A model generated the notes under the pieces. The model was not told where the DNA came from, made no database searches, and worked only from the letters and a program-made list of their open reading frames with translations. A stretch of 64,000 bases of DNA from Sphingomonas sp. Leaf34 (GTDB taxonomy: Bacteria > Pseudomonadota > Alphaproteobacteria > Sphingomonadales > Sphingomonadaceae): contig NZ_LMLC01000001.1 of the NCBI RefSeq assembly GCF_001421805.1, positions 124,001 to 188,000 of the forward strand. Direction: 5' to 3'. Positions within the stretch are counted from its first letter, which is position 1. Each line of letters opens with the position of its first letter. Positions 59,604 to 64,000 of this stretch are shown here, piece after piece. The position numbers were made by a program, and so were the translations under genes.

Positions 59604-60059
59604 CTACGGGGTCGTGGCCAAGTCGCGCCCTACCGCATCGAGTAAAATCGGCGACGCCGGCAGAGCAGAACGCGCCTCCGCGAGGCGCGCGTGGTCGATC
59701 GCGTCGAGTTTCATCCCTAGGAAGACAAGTGGGGAACCTCTGTCCAGAATGCCTGCCATGCGGTTGAACGGGCAGTCGCTGCCAAAGATGCCATCCATAC
59801 TCATGAAACTTGGATCGAATTGCTTGCGCATGGCCGCGGCCAGCGGCGCCAAGTCGGGATTGTTGCCGATGAGGAACTCGAGGTCTTCGTTCGGCCGGGC
59901 TCGTCTTTGAAGCTCGGTCCAATCGTCGCCCGCGTCGTCGCCACCCCCGGGATTTCGCGCGATCAAGCGCGATTGGCGGCCCGCAGCTATGCGTAAGCGA
60001 ACACTATTGCAGCAGACGAGCGGGATTGCCCGCCACCGTCGCGCCATTGGGAACGTCAC
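59604..60059 (-). CDS. possible hypothetical protein downstream of the acetyltransferase gene
   Basis: The frame from about 59925 to 59604 has protein-like content: WTELQRRARPNEDLEFLIGN, MRKQFDPSFMSMDGIFGSDC and MKLDAIDHARLAEARSALPA. Its start is unclear; the nominal ATG at 60057-60059 lies inside the acetyltransferase gene in another phase. The family is not recognised. It may be the 3' end of a truncated gene. Confidence 0.35.
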   Translation of the reverse strand: MTFPMARRWRAIPLVCCNSVRLRIAAGRQSRLIARNPGGGDDAGDDWTELQRRARPNEDLEFLIGNNPDLAPLAAAMRKQFDPSFMSMDGIFGSDCPFNRMAGILDRGSPLVFLGMKLDAIDHARLAEARSALPASPILLDAVGRDLATTP

Positions 60060-60549
60060 GCGTCACGACACTGCCTGCGCCGACGATCGCGTTGTCGCCG
60101 ATGGTGATGCCGGGCAGGATCAGCGCCGCGCCGCCTATCCAGACGTTTCGACCGATGCTGACCGGGCGCCCGAATTCCAGCATTCGGGCACGCTCAGCCG
60201 GATCGCGCGGATGATCGGCGGTGAGGATCTGCACGCCCGGACCGATCTGCGTGCCCGCACCGATCCGCACCGGCACCACGTCGAGCACCGTACAGCCGAA
60301 ATTGAGAAACACGCCCTCACCGAGATGAATGTTGTAGCCATAGTCGCAGTGGAACGGCGGTCGGATCGTCGCACCGCGCCCGGCGTGACCGAGCCCTTCC
60401 AGCAACAGCGCGTGACGGTCCGCCGCTGTAGCGGTCGATGCGCGGTTATAGCGATCGCACCACGCAGCGGCGCGCGCCGCATCCTCGACGAGTTCCGGGT
60501 CGTCGGCGATGTAGAGCTCGCCCGCCAGCATCCGTTCCTTCTGGGTCAT
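60004..60549 (-). CDS. maltose/galactoside O-acetyltransferase-like enzyme
   Basis: This 181-residue left-handed beta-helix acetyltransferase starts MTQKERMLAGELYIADDPEL, the usual opening of the Maa/NodL/LacA group. The hexapeptide repeats include IHLGEGVFLNFGCTVLDVVP, IGAGTQIGPGVQILTADHP (catalytic His in DHP) and GGAALILPGITIGDNAIVGA. It moves an acetyl group from acetyl-CoA to a sugar hydroxyl. An ATG directly before (60550-60552) is an alternative. It follows the DUF1349 gene after five bases and is probably co-transcribed. Confidence 0.92.
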   Translation of the reverse strand: MTQKERMLAGELYIADDPELVEDAARAAAWCDRYNRASTATAADRHALLLEGLGHAGRGATIRPPFHCDYGYNIHLGEGVFLNFGCTVLDVVPVRIGAGTQIGPGVQILTADHPRDPAERARMLEFGRPVSIGRNVWIGGAALILPGITIGDNAIVGAGSVVTRDVPNGATVAGNPARLLQ

Positions 60550-60554
60550 CATGA

Positions 60555-61244
60555 TCAACTCAAGTCGTGAAGGTCCTTGCCGAGCGGCGCCGTGATGCTC
60601 AGGTCGGAGAAATGCACCTCCAGGCCGGCGCGTTCGGGCGTGCAGGCCATCGGTCCGACCTGATAGGCGGCGGCGACCGGAAAGGGCGCCAGTCTGACCA
60701 GCGGCCACGTCTTGCCGTCCGCCGAGACCTGCAACCGCAGGACGCCCTTGGCGACGGTCGCACGCATCCAGAAATCCTGCGCGTCATGTTCGTAGGGGCC
60801 GGTGGCCCAGTCGGACTTTCCGTCGGTCAGCACGCTGCTCAGCATGGCGCGCCCGTCGGACAATTCGATCCCCGCCTTGACCCAGCGTCGTTCGTCGACC
60901 CGCACCATGATGCCGGCCTGATCGTAGAGTTTCTGATACTGGCCGCGAATGCGCAATTGGGCGGTAAACGCGGCAGGCGCGGTAAAGCCGAGGAAATGAC
61001 CGCTGTCACGGGTGAAGCCGTAATGCGTCTCGCGCCAGAAATCGCTGCCCTTGTCGGTGACGAGCGTCAGGTTTCCGCCAGGCGCAACCTTCGAGGATTT
61101 GGGCGCATTCAGCCAGCGACCGTCACGACGCCCAAGCGCCGAGATTGCCGAGCCCTGCGCCGTTGCGACGCCGGTACTGCCCGCGATCGTCAGCGCCGCA
61201 GCACCACCGATCACCGCTCGCCTGCTCACCCGATCCTCCGTCAT
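60555..61244 (-). CDS. Tat-exported DUF1349 protein
   Basis: This 229-residue protein has a twin-arginine-type signal (SRRAVIGGAAALTIAG) near its N-terminus. The mature part is a concanavalin-like DUF1349 fold: DFWRETHYGFTRDSGHFLGF, YDQAGIMVRVDERRWVKAGI, DFWMRATVAKGVLRLQVSAD and MACTPERAGLEVHFSDLSI. DUF1349 proteins are thought to bind carbohydrates. ATG 61242-61244 follows GGAAGG. It is divergent from a TetR gene across a perfect palindrome and shares a transcript with the acetyltransferase gene. Confidence 0.87.
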   Translation of the reverse strand: MTEDRVSRRAVIGGAAALTIAGSTGVATAQGSAISALGRRDGRWLNAPKSSKVAPGGNLTLVTDKGSDFWRETHYGFTRDSGHFLGFTAPAAFTAQLRIRGQYQKLYDQAGIMVRVDERRWVKAGIELSDGRAMLSSVLTDGKSDWATGPYEHDAQDFWMRATVAKGVLRLQVSADGKTWPLVRLAPFPVAAAYQVGPMACTPERAGLEVHFSDLSITAPLGKDLHDLS

Positions 61245-61275
61245 AGCCGCTGCCTTCCAATCACCCTCGATGTTA

Positions 61276-61289
61276 TGTACATATGTACA
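61276..61289. promoter_or_regulatory. palindromic operator for the TetR regulator
   Basis: TGTACATATGTACA is a perfect 14-base palindrome in the 71-base gap between the divergent DUF1349 and TetR start codons. Its position between both genes is that of an operator controlling both directions. Confidence 0.7.
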
Positions 61290-61315
61290 CATGCCGAGAT
61301 CGAGGTAAAGAGGCG

Positions 61316-61864
61316 ATGACCCAACAGTCCCGGCGCAACGATCCGGCACGGCGGCAACGCATCATCGATGCGACTCTCGCGGTCATTGCCGATCACGGAA
61401 CCGCGGCGACGACCCATCGTCGCATCGCCGAGGCGGCGCAGGTCCCGCTCGGCTCCGTGACCTATTATTTCGCGACCCTGGAAGAGCTACTTACGGCGGC
61501 CTTCCTGCAACTGGCCGCGGACTCCTCCACTGCCTTCCGCGCGCGCCTCGAGGCCGCGACGGACCGCGCAGAGGCGTGTACGGCAGTCATCGACATCATC
61601 GCGAACCAGATATGGGCGGAACCGCGCACGTTGTTGTTGAGCTACGAACTCTACGCCTTCGCGGCCCGGCACCCACCGGTCGGCGCGGTCATGCAAAACT
61701 GGATGGACAGCAGCCGAGGCGCCCTGGGCCGCTTCTTCGACCCGCTCACGGCGCGCGCGCTCGACGCGCTGATCGAAGGGATCGGCATCCACAATTCGAT
61801 TGATCGCGCCCCCCTAGAGCGCGATGCGATCACGACCATCGTCGCGCGGATTGCCGGGTGTTAG
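61316..61864 (+). CDS. TetR-family transcriptional regulator
   Basis: The protein has 182 residues. The N-terminal helix-turn-helix is ARRQRIIDATLAVIADHGTA followed by TTHRRIAEAAQVPLGSVTYY, which places the recognition helix at VPLGSVTYYF. The C-terminal ligand domain is short and helical. It probably represses itself and the divergent DUF1349-acetyltransferase pair through the palindrome at 61276. ATG 61316 follows AGGTAAAGAGGCG; the frame is open eleven codons further upstream. The ligand is unknown. Confidence 0.92.
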   Translation: MTQQSRRNDPARRQRIIDATLAVIADHGTAATTHRRIAEAAQVPLGSVTYYFATLEELLTAAFLQLAADSSTAFRARLEAATDRAEACTAVIDIIANQIWAEPRTLLLSYELYAFAARHPPVGAVMQNWMDSSRGALGRFFDPLTARALDALIEGIGIHNSIDRAPLERDAITTIVARIAGC

Positions 61865-62015
61865 CCGGTCGGATCCATCAGGATACCACAGCGAAAATTG
61901 CGCCACCGTCATGGTCGAGCCGATGCAGGAGGCATCACTGCCGCATGACCGCAATCCTCGCCCCTTTCATGCGCGCGCCGTGCCGGGCTAAGGCGCAGCG
62001 CGCAGGAGATTATTC

Positions 62016-63113
62016 ATGACAGCAGCGCCGGTCGCCCTTCTCTACCAAGCGCTTCCCCCACCGCTGATCGACGGCCTGCGCAAGGACGCAAAACCGGGCG
62101 GATACTCGGATGGCGGCGCCGACATTGCTTTCGCCTTGCGGACGGCCGGAGTGAATGTGGTCACGCCCACCGCCTCGCCAGACCCTGCCAGGGCACTCGA
62201 CTGGGTCTTCCCGGACACGGCCGAGGGCATCCGTAGCGCAGGCGCAGCCGGCGCATCGGTCCTGTGGGCGAACACGGTTTTGTTTGAAGGACATCCGCTC
62301 GAGGCGGCAATGGTCGACTTCGACATCGTCGGGCAGCTTCCCGCGGCGATGCAGGCGTTCGACGACAAGTTCCAGACCAACCATCTCCTTGCCGAGGCTG
62401 GCCTGCCGGTAGCGCAATCGTTTCTGCTTTCCGGCACCGCGAGGGAGAATGTCTGCGCACTGGCCGATGTCGAGCACGCGTGCGCGTCCCGCGGCATGGC
62501 CTTTCCGATGATCGTCAAGCCGGTGCGCGGGCGTGGCAGCCAGGGCGTGACCTTGGTGGAGAGCCTCGGCGACCTGCGCGATGCCGCGACTGCATTGATC
62601 GCAGCCGCCACCTTCGGCGACATGCTGATGGTGGAGGAATTTCTCGGCGGCGACGAGATGACCGTCACCCTCATGCCGCCCGCGTCCCCGCGTCCGGACG
62701 GTTCGCGGTCACCGACGCACTGGGCGTTACCGCCGGTATACCGCTTCGATCAGCACGGCGGCGTAGCGCCGTATAACGGCGACGTTCCGGTCACCGCCAA
62801 CAGCATCGCAATCACGCCCGAGCGGCTACTCGATCCGGCGATCATGGCGATGATCGACAGCTGCGTCTCCGCCGCCGCGCTGGTCGACGCCCGGACCGCC
62901 ATCCGGATCGATTGCCGCGCGGATCGTCATGGCCTGTTCAAATTGTTCGACCTCAACATGAAACCCAACATGACGGGACCGGGCCGCCCGGGGCGCGAAG
63001 ATCAGGATTGCCTCTCCGCGATCGCCGCCCGCGCCGAAGGATGGGCTTACGTCGATCTTCTGCAGGCGATGCTTGCTGCCGAATGGAGGTTCGACCCGTC
63101 GAAGGGCGCTTAA
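62016..63113 (+). CDS. ATP-grasp protein (D-Ala-D-Ala-ligase-like fold)
   Basis: The protein has 365 residues. ATP-grasp features: QTNHLLAEAGLPVAQSFLLS, FPMIVKPVRGRGSQGVTLVE (ATP Lys and Gly loop), MLMVEEFLGGDEMTVTLMPP and the metal end FKLFDLNMKPNMTGPGRPG with the Asn residues that bind magnesium. The overall layout resembles D-Ala-D-Ala ligases and related carboxylate-amine ligases; the substrate is not evident. It is not in an obvious operon: 151 bases separate it from the TetR gene, and 486 bases follow. Confidence 0.8.
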   Translation: MTAAPVALLYQALPPPLIDGLRKDAKPGGYSDGGADIAFALRTAGVNVVTPTASPDPARALDWVFPDTAEGIRSAGAAGASVLWANTVLFEGHPLEAAMVDFDIVGQLPAAMQAFDDKFQTNHLLAEAGLPVAQSFLLSGTARENVCALADVEHACASRGMAFPMIVKPVRGRGSQGVTLVESLGDLRDAATALIAAATFGDMLMVEEFLGGDEMTVTLMPPASPRPDGSRSPTHWALPPVYRFDQHGGVAPYNGDVPVTANSIAITPERLLDPAIMAMIDSCVSAAALVDARTAIRIDCRADRHGLFKLFDLNMKPNMTGPGRPGREDQDCLSAIAARAEGWAYVDLLQAMLAAEWRFDPSKGA

Positions 63114-63599
63114 CCAGGAACGTCCGTTATGCGGCGGGCGACCTGCCCATGCTTCTGTTCAGACCGATAGGAGTCCGCTCAACGCCGCTTACCCGATCTC
63201 CACAAGCGGCGGTTCGGGTGCCCTTCCCCGCCGCCCAACTCCAGCCATTCGTTCAACAAGTCCCATGGCAGCGCCCGTCTTCGGTTCTCGCCTTCATAGT
63301 TGCGCGGTCGACCGGCATGACTGCCTCGGAATCGATGGTATCATGGGACTGTGTCCGAACGGCGTGACAGTGCCAGTCTGGACGGCCTTCGCTCAAAGTA
63401 CGGGACCGGTTCCGCAAGCCGAGAGGCCGCCGGATTACTGTTGACGGTCACAAAAGGTCAGCACAGCTGACGCTGTTGTGTCGCATTGCGATCATAAGCG
63501 AGGCATTCGCGACCCAGATCCGGGTCGCGCAACCGGTAGAGCCAGCCGTCCCGTTCCGGGGACGACACTCTGCCCGTGCCTCTCGGAGATGCCGGCCCA
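63114..63599. other. non-coding leader before the TonB-dependent receptor gene
   Basis: No frame here shows protein-like content. Two inverted repeats are present: GTCAGC-ACA-GCTGAC at 63457-63471, which could be an operator, and CGCGACCC-AGATCC-GGGTCGCG at 63508-63529, an eight-base stem. The length and these sites suggest a regulated promoter for the receptor gene. Confidence 0.45.
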
Positions 63600-64000
63600 A
63601 TGTTGTGTCTTTCGTCCGCCAGACGCGTCCGACTGGTCGCCTCCGCCTATTGTACGGTGCCCCTGCTATTCCTGGCGAGTGCCGCAAACGCCGAGGATCC
63701 GACCGCCGATCCCGAGCAGACCAAGTCCGACATCATCGTGATGGGCGATCGTGCGGTCCGGTCGGACAAGGAGCAGTCGACCTCGGTGCGTGACTCGATC
63801 GTGTTCGATGATCTCGAGACACTGTCCGCCGACGGCAGCGTCGCGGGCCAGTTGATCCTGCTGCCCGGTATCAGCGCGATCGAGGACGGCGATGCGCCGC
63901 GGTTCGTCAGCATCCGCGGCATTTCGCCCGATCTCAACCAGACCACGATCGACGGGATCACGCTGGCGACGATCGGCAATGACGGGGAAGGCTCGCGCAA
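63600..64000 (+). CDS. TonB-dependent receptor, N-terminal part (cut by window end)
   Basis: The visible 133 codons give a signal peptide (LVASAYCTVPLLFLASAANA), then the plug domain. The plug shows VAGQLILLPGISAIEDGDAP, RFVSIRGISPDLNQTTIDGI and TLATIGNDGEGSR. Such receptors import siderophores, vitamins or large sugars across the outer membrane using TonB energy. The TonB box region is SDIIVMGDRAV. ATG 63600 follows CGGAGATGCC. The remaining barrel lies beyond the window. Confidence 0.9.
   Translation, partial: MLCLSSARRVRLVASAYCTVPLLFLASAANAEDPTADPEQTKSDIIVMGDRAVRSDKEQSTSVRDSIVFDDLETLSADGSVAGQLILLPGISAIEDGDAPRFVSIRGISPDLNQTTIDGITLATIGNDGEGSR

Overview
The window reads as chromosomal DNA of a GC-rich alphaproteobacterium, most likely Sphingomonas or a close sphingomonad. 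The indications are the split glycine decarboxylase (gcvPA/gcvPB) behind a tandem glycine riboswitch, a cpa/tad pilus locus, a TonB-dependent receptor, a DUF2171 protein, and many paired-palindrome repeats between and inside genes. This placement comes from gene content, not from a search.

Layout. 1-5.4 kb (mostly minus): an EAL phosphodiesterase with a degenerate GGDEF domain, topoisomerase IV subunit A (parC) and a GT4 glycosyltransferase. 5.5-9.8 kb (plus): an exported alpha/beta hydrolase, kynureninase and glutamine-dependent NAD synthetase. 9.8-12.5 kb: a tight three-gene operon of a CDP-alcohol phosphotransferase, a myo-inositol-phosphate synthase and a nucleotidyltransferase resembling inositol-1-phosphate cytidylyltransferase, which together look like a route through CDP-inositol. 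12.8-18.7 kb: a cyclophilin, then an overlapping operon of an ATP-grasp ligase, a flavin monooxygenase and a MetN/MetI/MetQ-type transporter, then CorA. 18.9-21.3 kb: an NADP-dependent oxidoreductase and a long Tyr/Gly/Gln-rich DUF2171 protein.

21.5-23.5 kb holds tRNA-Ala(CGC), a partial second copy of that tRNA, and decayed sequence between them: the scar of an integrated element. 23.5-30.7 kb has mixed housekeeping genes (an archaeal-type prolyl-tRNA synthetase, a VOC protein, a radical SAM protein, envelope and hypothetical proteins). 30.9-35.9 kb (minus) is the glycine cleavage operon gcvT-gcvH-gcvPA-gcvPB. 36.1-39.3 kb holds a lipoprotein, ispH, thrB and rnhA. 39.3-40.1 kb is decayed sequence with a DUF1508 pseudogene. 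40.1-42.2 kb has an FAD oxidoreductase and a lysophospholipase-like hydrolase. 42.2-49.3 kb is a cpaABCDE-tadBC pilus locus with no cpaF ATPase gene and no pilin gene. 50-59 kb has ppdK, glyS, glyQ, a TraB/GumN protein, recJ and tRNA-Glu(TTC). 60-64 kb has an acetyltransferase and a Tat-exported DUF1349 protein divergent from a TetR regulator across a perfect palindrome, a second ATP-grasp protein, and the start of a TonB-dependent receptor cut by the window edge.

The two most unusual observations are the inositol cassette and the palindromic repeats that sit in frame inside glyS (two) and gcvPB (one), adding low-complexity peptides to enzymes that do not normally carry them. The glyQ-glyS gap carries yet another type of perfect palindrome.
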